Positions 9,577 through 20,400 of a stretch of 64,000 bases of DNA are shown here, in pieces (within the stretch, counting starts at the first letter, position 1; each line of letters begins with the position of its first letter). The DNA comes from Pedobacter rhizosphaerae (GTDB lineage Bacteria > Bacteroidota > Bacteroidia > Sphingobacteriales > Sphingobacteriaceae), in contig NZ_FOGG01000012.1 of assembly GCF_900111155.1 (NCBI RefSeq), positions 96,676 through 160,675 on the forward strand, given 5' to 3'. The notes under the pieces were generated by a model, which saw only the letters and a list, made by a program, of their open reading frames with translations, did not search any database and had not been told where the DNA came from. Position numbers and translations under genes: made by a program.

Positions 9577-11499
9577 TTAGTGTGTTGGCGTTACTGGGAT
9601 AATGTTACCTTTCTCATCGAAAAACATTTGGTCCATACAAACTTCGCGGTTAAATCCTGCGGCATCTCCCATATTAATGCCATTTGGGTAGTTAAATCTA
9701 TGATATATCAAATACCATTCATCTTTACCCGGAATTTGTAAAACCGAATTATGCCCGGTTCCATAGATACCCAATTGAGGATTTTTTTGCAGGATCAGGT
9801 TGTTTTCAGGAACAGAGATTGGCCCTAGTGGTGATTTAGAAGTGCCGTAACGTACCCTGTAATTTTCGCTCCTTGTATCATCTTCTGACCACAGAAAGTA
9901 ATAAATTCCTTTTCTGAAAAATACATAACAGCCCTCCCTGAAGGTCTGATCTGTATTTAACACCTTGGTACTATTGGCTTTTAAGGAAAGCATATCCTTA
10001 TTGAGTTCGGCCACTGCCAGATACCCATTCCCCCAGTACAGATAACTTTTCCCTGTTTGCGGATCGGTAAATACAGCAGGATCAATTTCCTGCCCACCCT
10101 TAACGCCGGCAGGTTTAAAATTAACAAGGGGTTTGCCCGAATCCTTAAAAGGGCCTGTTGGTAAATCGGCCGAAGCGACACCAATTTTCTGTGCTGCGGT
10201 AAAGTAATAGAAATATTTATAATCTTTTCCCACTTTCTTTTCGGCTATGGTTGGTGCCCAGGCATTGCGGTTGCCCCAGCTAACATCTTTTTTTAAGTCG
10301 AGGATTACCCCTTCATCTTTCCAGTTGCTGAGGTCGGTAGAAGAAAACGTTTTAAAGTAATATCCTCCCCAGCCATCAAAACCATCGCTGGTAGGGTAAA
10401 TGTAGTATTTTTTGGTTTTGTTTGAATAGAGAACATCCGGATCTGCGTAAAAGCCATCAATTACGGGGTTTTTGGCCAGCTTCAGCTCCATCCCTTGCGG
10501 AAGACCCCATTTTGCTGTCAAATTTCTCAGCTCAGTGCGGGAAATGGGCATAATTGTACCGTGCCGCGGATGAAAGTCCATTTTTATTTCATGGTCGATC
10601 ACTTTAAAGCGGTCCAGATCAGCACTTTCACAAAACTGATATTTGCCTTTTCCATATACATCATACATCAGGATATATTTATCAGAGCGGTTCAGTTTGA
10701 ATACACCCGAACCTTCAACGGCATCTTTGGTTTGTTGCTTGTATCCCGGCTGCTCCAGCCATTTTCCGGAGGTAAGAGAATCTGTGATGGCCAGTTTAAT
10801 TCCATTTCCATTGCCTTCAGTTTTATAGAAAAGGTAAAATAAGCCGTTTTTGCTAATAATATCGCCATCTATGCAGGACTTTCTATTTTTTGGGTTAAAC
10901 AGTACCTGAGGTTCTGCTTCAAAGCCTGTAAAGTCGCTGTTGGCGTAGGCGTAATAAATGATATCAGCACCATGGCCATGTTGCATGGAAAAGTAAACCA
11001 TGTACTTGCCCTTTGCCGGATCGTAAATGGTTTGCGGAGCCCATACTCTTTTAAGGTCATCGTGTCCTTTGTAGTCTTTCTGGATATTGATTATGGTGTG
11101 TTTCCAGTTGATGAGGTCGGTTGACTTCATTAATACCATTGCGCGGTTCGAATCCCATCCTTTGGAGGAGGTCATATCTGTAGCAACCATGTAAAACGTC
11201 TTTCCGTCTTCAGCACGAAGGACGTGCGGATCGCGAACACCACCTGTGGAACTGATAGTTTTCGAATCGATCACAGGTTCATTATTATTCAAGGCACGGT
11301 AATTATAGCCATCAGTACTAATGGCATAGCATATTGCCTCATCTTTAATTGCATTTCCCTTAAAATAGGTAAAAAGGTAGCCTGCAAAATCTTTATCAGC
11401 AGGGCCAGACTTGTAGGTCTGGCCCAATGTTTTTTTAACTAAAACTAACTGTAAAGCGGCCAGGAGAATAAAGCACAAGCTTAGATAGTTTTTAATCAT
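9577..11499 (-). CDS. Tandem GH43 glycosidase (arabinofuranosidase/xylosidase type), secreted
   Basis: A 640-residue protein with a signal peptide (1-26, ending TLGQ) and two five-bladed GH43 modules. The N-terminal module (about 35-330) shows VRDPH (D90), CIDGD (D211 or D213) and VEGSG (E262). The C-terminal module (about 340-640) shows YADPD (D353), EIDPA (D473) and REGCY (E522). Both modules keep the base, pKa modulator and acid expected of the family, so neither is obviously dead. GH43 enzymes remove alpha-L-arabinofuranosyl or beta-D-xylosyl (some beta-galactosyl) residues. The gene lies 3 bp before GH2 and 71 bp after the DUF3823 gene, in the same operon. Confidence 0.88.
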   Translation of the reverse strand: MIKNYLSLCFILLAALQLVLVKKTLGQTYKSGPADKDFAGYLFTYFKGNAIKDEAICYAISTDGYNYRALNNNEPVIDSKTISSTGGVRDPHVLRAEDGKTFYMVATDMTSSKGWDSNRAMVLMKSTDLINWKHTIINIQKDYKGHDDLKRVWAPQTIYDPAKGKYMVYFSMQHGHGADIIYYAYANSDFTGFEAEPQVLFNPKNRKSCIDGDIISKNGLFYLFYKTEGNGNGIKLAITDSLTSGKWLEQPGYKQQTKDAVEGSGVFKLNRSDKYILMYDVYGKGKYQFCESADLDRFKVIDHEIKMDFHPRHGTIMPISRTELRNLTAKWGLPQGMELKLAKNPVIDGFYADPDVLYSNKTKKYYIYPTSDGFDGWGGYYFKTFSSTDLSNWKDEGVILDLKKDVSWGNRNAWAPTIAEKKVGKDYKYFYYFTAAQKIGVASADLPTGPFKDSGKPLVNFKPAGVKGGQEIDPAVFTDPQTGKSYLYWGNGYLAVAELNKDMLSLKANSTKVLNTDQTFREGCYVFFRKGIYYFLWSEDDTRSENYRVRYGTSKSPLGPISVPENNLILQKNPQLGIYGTGHNSVLQIPGKDEWYLIYHRFNYPNGINMGDAAGFNREVCMDQMFFDEKGNIIPVTPTH

Positions 11500-11570
11500 G
11501 TGTCTGGGTCGTTAAATGGGTTATCTTCATAAAAAATTGGGTTCGTATCTGCATGACCCTTCTTTGTTGA

Positions 11571-12251
11571 TTATTTTAGTGCTATTTTTTGGACTTGTGA
11601 ATAAACATATTCGCTGGCAATTGTAGCTTTTACACCAACTCTTGCGTAGATAAAGTCGAGGTTTTTCAGGTTGTCGGGAATATCGGCTGAGAGGCTGGTT
11701 GCTGAACCAAATACTAAGGAGGATATATTGGCATCTACCCTAACATCACGAAGTACCTGGTCAGTTAACACCGATTTGCCCAGATAAAGCCGAACCAATT
11801 CCACGTTTGCCGTTTGAACTACTTTATTCACTACGAAACTTGCATTAATGGTATTACCGGATTTTGCAAAGGTTTCGTTGGTGATGGAGAAATATGGCGT
11901 TACCGGTACCTCAAGGTTGGTATCTCCGGTAAGGTTTATTCTGATGGTATCAGTGGCTTGCTGTAGCCATGGCGCATCAGGGCGTCGCGTGAGTTTATAC
12001 TGTCCGGCAAATAATTTTGCCGAAAAGCTTCCGTCCTGGTTCATGTAAACATAAATAGGAGATTTGAGGGGATAACCATCCTGCCAGAGTTCCAGCTGAG
12101 GACCATTATTGCGTACACCCAGCACTTTGCCCTGGTATACAACCTTACCTGATAAGGTTAGTTCGGGTGCATCAAAATTATCGTATTTGCTGCAGCTGGC
12201 CAGAAATAAACTGGCAGCTGCTATTAGGGTTAAAAATTTGGTTTTCATCAT
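11571..12251 (-). CDS. DUF3823-type surface lipoprotein of a Sus-like operon
   Basis: A 226-residue protein with a lipoprotein signal (FLTLIAAASLFLASC, cysteine near residue 20) followed by an immunoglobulin/transthyretin-like first domain (LTLSGKVVYQGKVLGV, ending in SAKLFAGQYKL). The layout and its place directly after susD match the DUF3823 family, whose members accompany SusC/SusD pairs and probably help bind the glycan at the cell surface. The second Met (12248) is an equally good start. It follows susD by 8 bp. The exact role is unknown. Confidence 0.75.
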   Translation of the reverse strand: MMKTKFLTLIAAASLFLASCSKYDNFDAPELTLSGKVVYQGKVLGVRNNGPQLELWQDGYPLKSPIYVYMNQDGSFSAKLFAGQYKLTRRPDAPWLQQATDTIRINLTGDTNLEVPVTPYFSITNETFAKSGNTINASFVVNKVVQTANVELVRLYLGKSVLTDQVLRDVRVDANISSLVFGSATSLSADIPDNLKNLDFIYARVGVKATIASEYVYSQVQKIALK

Positions 12252-12259
12252 TTTAGAGA

Positions 12260-14101
12260 TTAATGGAATGGATTACGAACAATTTTAGGGTTGTTGTTTA
12301 ATACATCCTGGGCGATTGAAGAATAATAATTGGCCATACGGAACATCCTTGCGCGACGGAAGCGGGTTGGGCGTACCCGTGCAAAAATGTATTTTCCGTT
12401 ATCGGGATGGCCCGGTCTTACCACGCGGTAAGAATATAAGCCCATTACTACTGCATTTGGATCGGTTTCTGTACCATCCCAAACCAAATGCGCAATGCGC
12501 CATCTTTTCAAATCGAAATAACGGTGATCTTCAAAAGCAAGCTCAACCCGACGCTCATTGCGGATGATGTCGTTTGTTAATGTGCTTAAACTGTTGGCCG
12601 GAAATCCTGCACGTGTACGAATGGTGTTCACGTAGCCTAACCCTTCCGGACGACCCAATTCAAAAGCAGCCTCTGCAGCATTTAAGTAAATTTCGCCTAA
12701 GCGGAACCATGGCCACCAGTTTACAGCAGCTGTTCCTCGGGTACTTGCTGCCGGGGCATCGCTAACCATCTTACGGATATAGAAACCTGTATTGCTCACA
12801 TCCACGGCATCGTCTTTAGGACCGTCAAACCCTGTCCAAATCTGCCCATCTGTGTAGTTGCCACCCAGTACCGCTGATGTAGTTAACTGGTAAGCGCCAT
12901 TGTTATACACTGCTACACCCGCCTGCATCCTCACCGGATTGTTTTTAAATGTGGTACCTGGATAAATTACTGTTCCAAATAAACGACCATCTTTATTGGC
13001 GAAAATATCGGCCGGGTTGGTATAAGCAATGTAGTTGCCGTTTGCATCCTTATCTTTTAATGTACCCTTGCTTCCGTCGAGATAATTGAAGCTTTCTACC
13101 AAACTTAATGATGGTGAAATAGCAGATGAAGCTTCGTTATCTTCGGTCATGCTTTTGATGATGTTATCGTAAGTGAAGCGGTGCACTTTGGTGCCCAATG
13201 AAAAATCTTTAGCAAAGATTACTTCACTAACCGGTTTCTTATTCAGCATGTCGTAGAAGTTAGCCCCCTTATCTGGGTTGGTATTGTATAAGGCATATGG
13301 ACCCGCAATTAGTTCTTTTGAAGCCGTAAGTGATTTATTGTAATAGTCGGTTGCCATTGATGCCGGAATGCCTACTTCGCCACCGGTAGTGGTAATGGGT
13401 GCTGCCATTAAACTGTTGTACTTAGCAATAGAAGCTGCGTACAACATGGCCCTGCTTTCCAATGCCAGTGCAGTATATCTATTTGCACGGGTGGCTATAC
13501 CATTATTAGCTGATAAATCGACTTTAACTTCTTCCAGCTCTTTATAAATGAAATCGTAGACTTCTGATTCTTTAGCGCGTGGGATCTGTAATGGGGTAGG
13601 GTCGCCACTGAAGTCGTAAATCAGTTGTTTGGTTACCAAAGGCACGCCACCCATGCGTTTTACCATTTCGAAATAAACAAAAGCGCGGATAAAGCGCATT
13701 TCAGCAATAAAAAGGCTTTTTTGGGCTGGTGTTAACTTACCCCCTAATGCGTTTATACTTTCTAATGAAAGGTTAAGGTCGCGGATCAAGCCATAATTCC
13801 AGTAGCGACCATAGTCGTTGCCATACTGGAAATCGTTTCTGCCATTCTGATCTCGTGTTCCCGACCACATGGCATCATCAATCTCTGTCATGCCGCCAGT
13901 ATTAAATACACCATGAAGTGAGGGTAAACGGTCGTAGTAATTCGCCAGAAGAGAGGTAATCAAATTGGGGTCATTCCACAATTGCTCATCTGTAATGGTG
14001 GTTTTTGACTCGCGGTAAAGCCATTCATCGTGTTTGCAACTGTTCATGCTTAAACCGAAAAGCAGTGCAAAAGCTATATAAATTTTTTTCATCTTAATCA
14101 T
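12260..14101 (-). CDS. SusD/RagB family surface glycan-binding lipoprotein
   Basis: A 613-residue protein with lipoprotein signal FALLFGLSMNSC, then the TPR-like fold of SusD proteins. Typical landmarks are visible: TDEQLWNDPNLITSLLANYYDRL near the N-terminus, LIAEMRFIRAFVYFEMVKRMGGVPL, RLGEIYLNAAEAAFELG and the C-terminal IRNERRVELAFEDHRYFDLKRW. It forms the lid of the SusC channel and binds the oligosaccharide. It lies 3 bp after susC, so translation is probably coupled. Confidence 0.95.
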   Translation of the reverse strand: MIKMKKIYIAFALLFGLSMNSCKHDEWLYRESKTTITDEQLWNDPNLITSLLANYYDRLPSLHGVFNTGGMTEIDDAMWSGTRDQNGRNDFQYGNDYGRYWNYGLIRDLNLSLESINALGGKLTPAQKSLFIAEMRFIRAFVYFEMVKRMGGVPLVTKQLIYDFSGDPTPLQIPRAKESEVYDFIYKELEEVKVDLSANNGIATRANRYTALALESRAMLYAASIAKYNSLMAAPITTTGGEVGIPASMATDYYNKSLTASKELIAGPYALYNTNPDKGANFYDMLNKKPVSEVIFAKDFSLGTKVHRFTYDNIIKSMTEDNEASSAISPSLSLVESFNYLDGSKGTLKDKDANGNYIAYTNPADIFANKDGRLFGTVIYPGTTFKNNPVRMQAGVAVYNNGAYQLTTSAVLGGNYTDGQIWTGFDGPKDDAVDVSNTGFYIRKMVSDAPAASTRGTAAVNWWPWFRLGEIYLNAAEAAFELGRPEGLGYVNTIRTRAGFPANSLSTLTNDIIRNERRVELAFEDHRYFDLKRWRIAHLVWDGTETDPNAVVMGLYSYRVVRPGHPDNGKYIFARVRPTRFRRARMFRMANYYSSIAQDVLNNNPKIVRNPFH

Positions 14102-14104
14102 TTT

Positions 14105-17100
14105 TTAAAACGTGATGTTAAATCCTGCCATAAATACTTTCTGCTGCGGATATACTACTGCTGCAGCTGCTTCGATTTCCGGATCGATCTGGAAATCTTT
14201 TACATTGTCGAAAGAAATCATATTTGAACCGTTTACATAAAAGCGGATTTTCTGTGCTTTAATCTTTTCGGCAATGGTTTTAGGCAGACTATAAGCCAGT
14301 TCCATATTTCTTACACGCAAGTATTTCACATTTTTTAGCCAGAAACTGTTGTTTCTACCGTTAGGGCCAGTATTACCGTTTCGGATGGCAGGATAGGTAC
14401 CCGGAATCCAGGCACTGTTTGGATCGTAAGGATCGGCACGGTGCCATCTGTCTTCTAATAAATAGGCAGGCGAATTTCCACCACCATGGAATGCGTTTCT
14501 TAATTCATAATCCTGATTCCACGATTGCATAGCGCCACCGGCTAGGTCAATGTTCAGGTCAATACCTTTGTAGCTTAGGCCGATGCGTCCACCGAATGAC
14601 ATCATTGGTGCCCAGCCTGTAGGGTAGCCTATAGGACGTTGATCAAGATCATTGATTACGCCATCACCGTTTACATCTTTATAGATAAAGTCGCCAGGAA
14701 GCTGTGTTCTGTTGTTTTGTCCATCATTGTTTACAGCATAATTACGGATTTCTGCTTCAGACTGGAAACGGCCTACCACCTCGTAGCCCCACCAGATGCC
14801 TCCCCAACGGTTTTCGCTTGAATTGGTATATTCGTTGTATGAATTGCTGAAGCGCGGTTTGTAAGAATCGAGCACTTTGTACCTGGAGAAAGTAAAGTTT
14901 CCACTCACGGTATAGTTAAATTCGCCTACCTTGCTGGCATAAGTAATGATACCTTCGGCACCGTAGTAGCCATTACTGTTTAAGTTTTCATTCGGTAATG
15001 TATATCCGATTTCAGAAGGTAGTAAAACATCATACCTTGTTCCTGGATAACCCGTACGGATAATTTTAAATGCATCGGCTGTGAAGGTTAATTTATTATC
15101 AAACATACCTACATCTATACCTACATTGTAGTTGGTGTTTTTTACCCACGAAAGATTTCTTACGGGAAGGCCCTTAGGCTGAATTCCAGGGTAGTAGGCT
15201 CCGTTTAATACTGCACTTCCTGAAGCCCAGTTGTAGCCGGATAAGTAGCCATGCATGCCTACACCTTCTTCCAGCCCGGTTTGACCAACTGAAACGCGAA
15301 TTTTCATGTCGTTAACTACGCTTTTCAACGACTTAAAGAAAGGTTCATCAGAGATTCTCCATCCTAAACTTCCCCCAGGGAATAGTCCCCACTCTTTGCC
15401 TGAATAATACAGGTAGGAGCCATCATAACGGCCGAGGATTTCTAACAGGTATTTACCTTTGTAATTGTAATTCAAACGGCCAATATAACCTGCCCTCGCT
15501 TCATACAACCATTCATCACCAACACCGCTCAGTTCAGAGATGGTGTTTACCAGAGGGATATAGTTGTTGGTAGGATTAGAGCCAATGGTAGTCAGTGTTC
15601 TGTTCCAATCAGAGCGTTCATATCCAGCCATTACGGAGAAGTTATGATCGCCGATTTGCTTGGTATAATCCAACTGAAACTGTCCTGATCTCGCTATGGC
15701 CACACGGTCAGTTTTATAGCGCCATCTCGAATTGGTTCCGTTGCTGCGCACATAATTGCCGTTTTCATACCGGAATACGTCATAACTGTACTGAAACCCA
15801 TCAAATTTGTTATTGGTGTAATTGTAAGAAACGATACCCTTTGCCGACAAACCAAATTTGGTTTTGTAAGTTGCGGTCATGTTCACATTGCCGCTCATAA
15901 AGCTATTGTCTTTGTAACCTGCAATGTCGCGGCTAAAAATTGCCGGATTATAGGCAAATTCATTGGTTTGGTTAGGATACAGTGGATTGTCGTTGGCATA
16001 AGGCCCCACTGTTGGTCTGTTTTTGAAGATGGCCAGGATAGAAGAGAAATAGCCATCGCCACCAGGCAAACCCACATCCTGTGTTTTTTCCTGTCGGCCT
16101 GAGATCTGTGTGCCTAAAGTAAGCCCTTCCAGAACTGTTGCCTCGAGGTTGGCTTGTAAATTGGTGCGTTTATAGTTGAAATCTTTAATCATGGCATCCT
16201 GTTGCAGGTTGCCTACTGATAGAAAGTAATTTGATTTTTTACCGCCACCGGTGATGTTGGCGTTGATGTATTTTTGCGGAATGTTTTTGCGGATAACCAT
16301 ATCAGCGTAATCATATCCCTGATAGCCTGGTTCGGTACCGGCCTGCCATTTTGCAAGTTCGGCACGGGTATACACTGTGCTCGGATCGCGCCCTTCATTC
16401 TGTGCTGCTTCTACCAACCCTTTGGTGTATTGCGCAGCTGTAGCCATTTCAGGGAAACGGGTCAGGTTTTGCCAACCCAGATAACCGTTGACATTTATTT
16501 TTACATTTTCATCTTTTGACCCTTTTTTCGTGGTGATTAGAACGACCCCCTTAGAAGCCCTGAATCCATAAACTGCTGCTGCAGCATCTTTCAGGATGGA
16601 AATGCTTTCAATATCTTCCAGGTTTAAGGAGTTAAAGATATCGGCACCTGAGGCATTTTGTGTACCTACCCAGTCTGTTCCGGTTTGCCCGCCATATGCT
16701 ACACCATCAATTACAAATAATGGATTACCCATGTTGCGGATTTCGATATTGGCTCCACGTCCTGGACGAGCATCTTTGGCGCGTACAGAAATACCCTGCA
16801 CTTTACCCGCAAGCGCTCCTGCGGTAGAAGTGGATGAAGTACGTACCACATCTTCTGATTTCAGGTTACTTACTGCTCCGGTGATGTTGCGTTTGGATTG
16901 CTTACCATAACCTACTACTACCACGTCTTCCAGCCCCTGGTCGTCGCTTTCCATTGTAATCGTAAACTGGGTTTTTTCGCCAATGGTGATGGTTTGGTTT
17001 TTGTAACCAATGTAGGTTACCAGAAATGTACCCTTACTTGCATTAAGGGTAAAGCGTCCCTGACCATCGGTTGTTGTAATTTCTTTTGGGACGGCACCAG

Positions 17101-17236
17101 GAACTACAATGGTAACGCCGGTTAGGGGTTCATTGGTTTCGCTCAATACCTGTCCGGTAATCTTGCGTTGCGCATAAGAGTATTTGGGGATTACCCATAC
17201 CATCAGGCAGAAAAAGAAAATTTTCAGGATTCTCAT
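14105..17236 (-). CDS. SusC/RagA TonB-dependent outer-membrane transporter
   Basis: A 1043-residue TonB-dependent receptor: signal peptide (about 1-22, YSYA/Q), a carboxypeptidase-like beta-sandwich domain (RKITGQVLSETNEPLTGV, about 24-100), a plug domain with VVVVGYGKQ and the SusC signature ESISILKDAAAAVYGFRASKGV, and a C-terminal 22-strand barrel ending in phenylalanine (FMAGFNITF). There is no STN domain, in contrast to the second SusC of this window, consistent with control by the HTCS protein encoded next to it instead of a FecI/FecR pair. It imports oligosaccharides produced at the surface. Confidence 0.96.
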   Translation of the reverse strand: MRILKIFFFCLMVWVIPKYSYAQRKITGQVLSETNEPLTGVTIVVPGAVPKEITTTDGQGRFTLNASKGTFLVTYIGYKNQTITIGEKTQFTITMESDDQGLEDVVVVGYGKQSKRNITGAVSNLKSEDVVRTSSTSTAGALAGKVQGISVRAKDARPGRGANIEIRNMGNPLFVIDGVAYGGQTGTDWVGTQNASGADIFNSLNLEDIESISILKDAAAAVYGFRASKGVVLITTKKGSKDENVKINVNGYLGWQNLTRFPEMATAAQYTKGLVEAAQNEGRDPSTVYTRAELAKWQAGTEPGYQGYDYADMVIRKNIPQKYINANITGGGKKSNYFLSVGNLQQDAMIKDFNYKRTNLQANLEATVLEGLTLGTQISGRQEKTQDVGLPGGDGYFSSILAIFKNRPTVGPYANDNPLYPNQTNEFAYNPAIFSRDIAGYKDNSFMSGNVNMTATYKTKFGLSAKGIVSYNYTNNKFDGFQYSYDVFRYENGNYVRSNGTNSRWRYKTDRVAIARSGQFQLDYTKQIGDHNFSVMAGYERSDWNRTLTTIGSNPTNNYIPLVNTISELSGVGDEWLYEARAGYIGRLNYNYKGKYLLEILGRYDGSYLYYSGKEWGLFPGGSLGWRISDEPFFKSLKSVVNDMKIRVSVGQTGLEEGVGMHGYLSGYNWASGSAVLNGAYYPGIQPKGLPVRNLSWVKNTNYNVGIDVGMFDNKLTFTADAFKIIRTGYPGTRYDVLLPSEIGYTLPNENLNSNGYYGAEGIITYASKVGEFNYTVSGNFTFSRYKVLDSYKPRFSNSYNEYTNSSENRWGGIWWGYEVVGRFQSEAEIRNYAVNNDGQNNRTQLPGDFIYKDVNGDGVINDLDQRPIGYPTGWAPMMSFGGRIGLSYKGIDLNIDLAGGAMQSWNQDYELRNAFHGGGNSPAYLLEDRWHRADPYDPNSAWIPGTYPAIRNGNTGPNGRNNSFWLKNVKYLRVRNMELAYSLPKTIAEKIKAQKIRFYVNGSNMISFDNVKDFQIDPEIEAAAAVVYPQQKVFMAGFNITF

Positions 17237-17397
17237 GTTATATTTGGTTTTGTTTAAAAAGTGTTTTCGTAACCCATATTACAGATCCTGATGTACGAGA
17301 AACCCACAACCATCAATTTGAAAAACGGTCGAAGCACCTCTCTTAGGGAAGAGGCAGTTTGCTCAATGTAACTGGATTTATAATTGGTTACTGAAAC

Positions 17398-17405
17398 CAA
17401 ACTTA
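17398..17405 (-). promoter_or_regulatory. Possible -7 box upstream of susC
   Basis: The minus strand reads TAAGTTTG, a fit to TAnnTTTG, about 160 bp upstream of the susC start and inside the 240-bp gap that follows the HTCS gene. The nearest upstream TTTG (complement at 17433-17436) is 27 bp away, too far for the usual spacing, so this is tentative. An HTCS-activated promoter may well lack a good -33 box. Confidence 0.3.
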
Positions 17406-17476
17406 GGAGATTGCACTGTTTTCAGACATATACAAATCCGTCAATTAACATTTGTTTTTTGGTCAAAAATGAACTT

Positions 17477-20400
17477 TTATGCCTTTTGAGTGCCTTTTTT
17501 CTGATATTCTGAGGGGAGTAGTCCGAACTCTTCCTTAAAACACTGACGGAAATATATCGAACTGTTGATGCCAACCATGAGGGCTACTTCGGTAACATTG
17601 TATTCTCCCGAACGTAGCAAATGTGCCGCCCGCTGTATCCTGATTTTACGTACCAGTTGGTTGATGTTTTTGCCTGTAAGTCCTTTTAACTTTCGGTAAA
17701 GGGTAGACTGGCTCATGTTCATTTTTTCTGATAATGTGGCAGCATCCAGCACTTCATCCTGTATGCATGCTTCAACGAGATTTACAAATTCGCTAACGAA
17801 GGCATTTTCTCGCCATAGGTCTGGATTCGTTGCTGGTGCTTCATTTTCCTTTCCAGTCTTTCTATCGCTAGAAAGCTGTTCCATAATAGACGCGTAAACG
17901 GCTTTGCGCTTCATCAGGAGATTTTCAATTCTTAAGTTGAGCACTTTAGGACTTACGGGCTTAGTGAGGTAAGAATCAATGCCGAGGCGATAACCATGAG
18001 CTTTATCTGAATCGGTATCCTTGGCCGTTAAGAAAATGGATGGGATATGACTTGTTTCGCGCTGTTCCTTAATCCTGGTTAGCATCTCAAAACCGTCCAT
18101 ATCCGGCATCATAACATCACTCAATATTAAATCGGGTATGCGTTTTGTTGCTTCAGCAAAGCCTTCTCTTCCATTTTGCGCAGTAATGACCTCATAATTT
18201 ACAGCTAATATCTTGGCCAGGTATTCTCTCACATCTCTTTCGTCTTCCACCAGTAAAACTAAAGGGCGGGCGGTTTCATCTATGGTTTGATGAGTAGCTT
18301 CTGGCTGGGTAACCGGGGAATTTGAAGCTACTGCATTAGTGAGTAATCGAACGCAAAATTCACTTCCTTTTCCCGGCTCGCTTTTCACCGAGATTTTGCC
18401 CTGATGTATCGCAGTTAGTTCCTTAACCAGTGCCAATCCAACTCCAGTGCCCTGACTAACTGTTTTTGGGATTTGATAATAACGATCGAAAATTTTCTCG
18501 AGGTGTTCCTTTTCGATCCCACATCCGGTATCCGCAACACAAATAAGTGCAGTTGTGCTTAAACGATCTTGTTCATAACGCAAGCGCACTTCAATCTTGC
18601 CTGATACGGTATATTTGCAGGCATTAGACAATAAATTGTCCAGAATAAGCTGTACAATTTCAGCATCAAAGTTGGTTTTGATATCATCCTGCTCAATGTT
18701 GCAGATAATCCTTAAATCAGGATTATTATTGGCTTCAGTGTATTTATTAACAATTTGCTGAACCAATTCACCCAAAAAATTTTCTCCCAAAACCAAGGGT
18801 TTATGTTGAGATTCTACTTTTCTAAATTCTAACAGCTGATTAACCAGGGAGAACAATCTGTTGGCATTCTTTTGTACCATCAGCACCCAGTCTTTATGTT
18901 TATGGGATAGCTTTTCTTCACTAAGCAGATCCTCCAGAGGGCCAAGAATTAGCGTTAATGGAGTACGAAGTTCATGGGTGATGTTAGTATAGAAGTTCAT
19001 CCGCTCCAGGTTTAGTTTACCATCATGCTCAATCTGCAGCTTTTTTAACCGGAGTTCGGCTTCGGCATATACTTTTCTAATGTGAAAGGTAACCAGGGTA
19101 ATAATGATGGCTAATATCACAATGGCGTACAATACCAATGCATAATTGCTTAGGTATAGGGGTGGAGAGATTTGGATCCTGACTTTTTGATAATCCTCAG
19201 ACCACTGTTCGTTTTTTTGCCTCGTCCGGATACGCAGTTCATAATCTCCATGGGGAATATTCCTGAAATCGAGGTTTTTTTCAGCGCCTATGTAAACCCA
19301 CTTTTCATCCAGTCCATGCAGCTGATAACTAAATTCAACCAAATCATGCAGGGCATAATCCATCACTGCAAGCTCCACCCTAAAGCTGTTTTCATTATGC
19401 TTAAGGTTTATTTTCTCGGTTGGATCGAGATGTTTTTCTGATTGTGCATGCGTTTCTCCAGTATTAAATACGATGAATCGACTTATTCTGATAGGGGATT
19501 TCGGAAGGCTGAGCGGGATGTCTTTTGGATCGAAATAACACACGCCTGTAGGCATCCCAAAAAATATCCGTCCATTTTGGTCTTTACCAACACTGTTGAT
19601 TGTAAAGCCGCCTAATGGTAATCCGAAAGACTGATCATAACTAAAAAAACGTTTTTGTTTAGGCAGGTAGCGTAAAAGTCCCAGTCTTGTAGAACACCAG
19701 ATATTCTGGTCACGATCTTCAGTTATAGCATTGATGGTTAACCATGCCCCACCACCTGGCGGTGTAATACTTTTTATTTGTTTAAATGGTGTGCCTGCCG
19801 GATGAAAGCCTAAACCATCATTTGTGGCAATCCAGATGTTGTTATCATGATCGGAAAATAAATGGTTTATGGTATTACTTTTAATCCCTTCACCTTTAGA
19901 TATTTTGTTAATTAATTTTCCCTCGCTGTCAAAAATATAGATCCCTTGCCCGTAGGTTCCGATCCACATATTTCCTTTATTGTCTTCTATGAGCGTTCGA
20001 GGAGCAAAATCGCCCATCATGGGCTTGTTGGTTACCAGTTTTTTGAAGGTGTTGGTTTTTAAATGGTGTATAAAAACTCCTTCTTCGGCAGCAAAGCAGA
20101 TGTTACCATGTCTGTCTTCCACAATGGCACGTACGGAAGTCATTTTTTCTCCCGCATCTATTTTTTTCCATTTCCTGGTTTTTGATTCAAAAAAAGATAC
20201 CCCACCATCTTGTAAACCAAACCATCGGTTGCCATCCTTGTCCAGGTATCCGGATAGCAGGAAGTCGTCGGCAATACCACTATTGCGCATATTGGATTTG
20301 ATGGCTTTACCATTGGGTGCAATCTGAATAACCCCATCGCCCACGGTACCCAGCCACATGCTGTTATCACGATCGTTTAATATGCTGGTTACGGTTGCGG

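Noticed and set aside
11139..11160. GGTTCGAATCCC, like a tRNA T-loop
   Set aside because: It lies inside the GH43 coding sequence and nothing around it folds as a tRNA.
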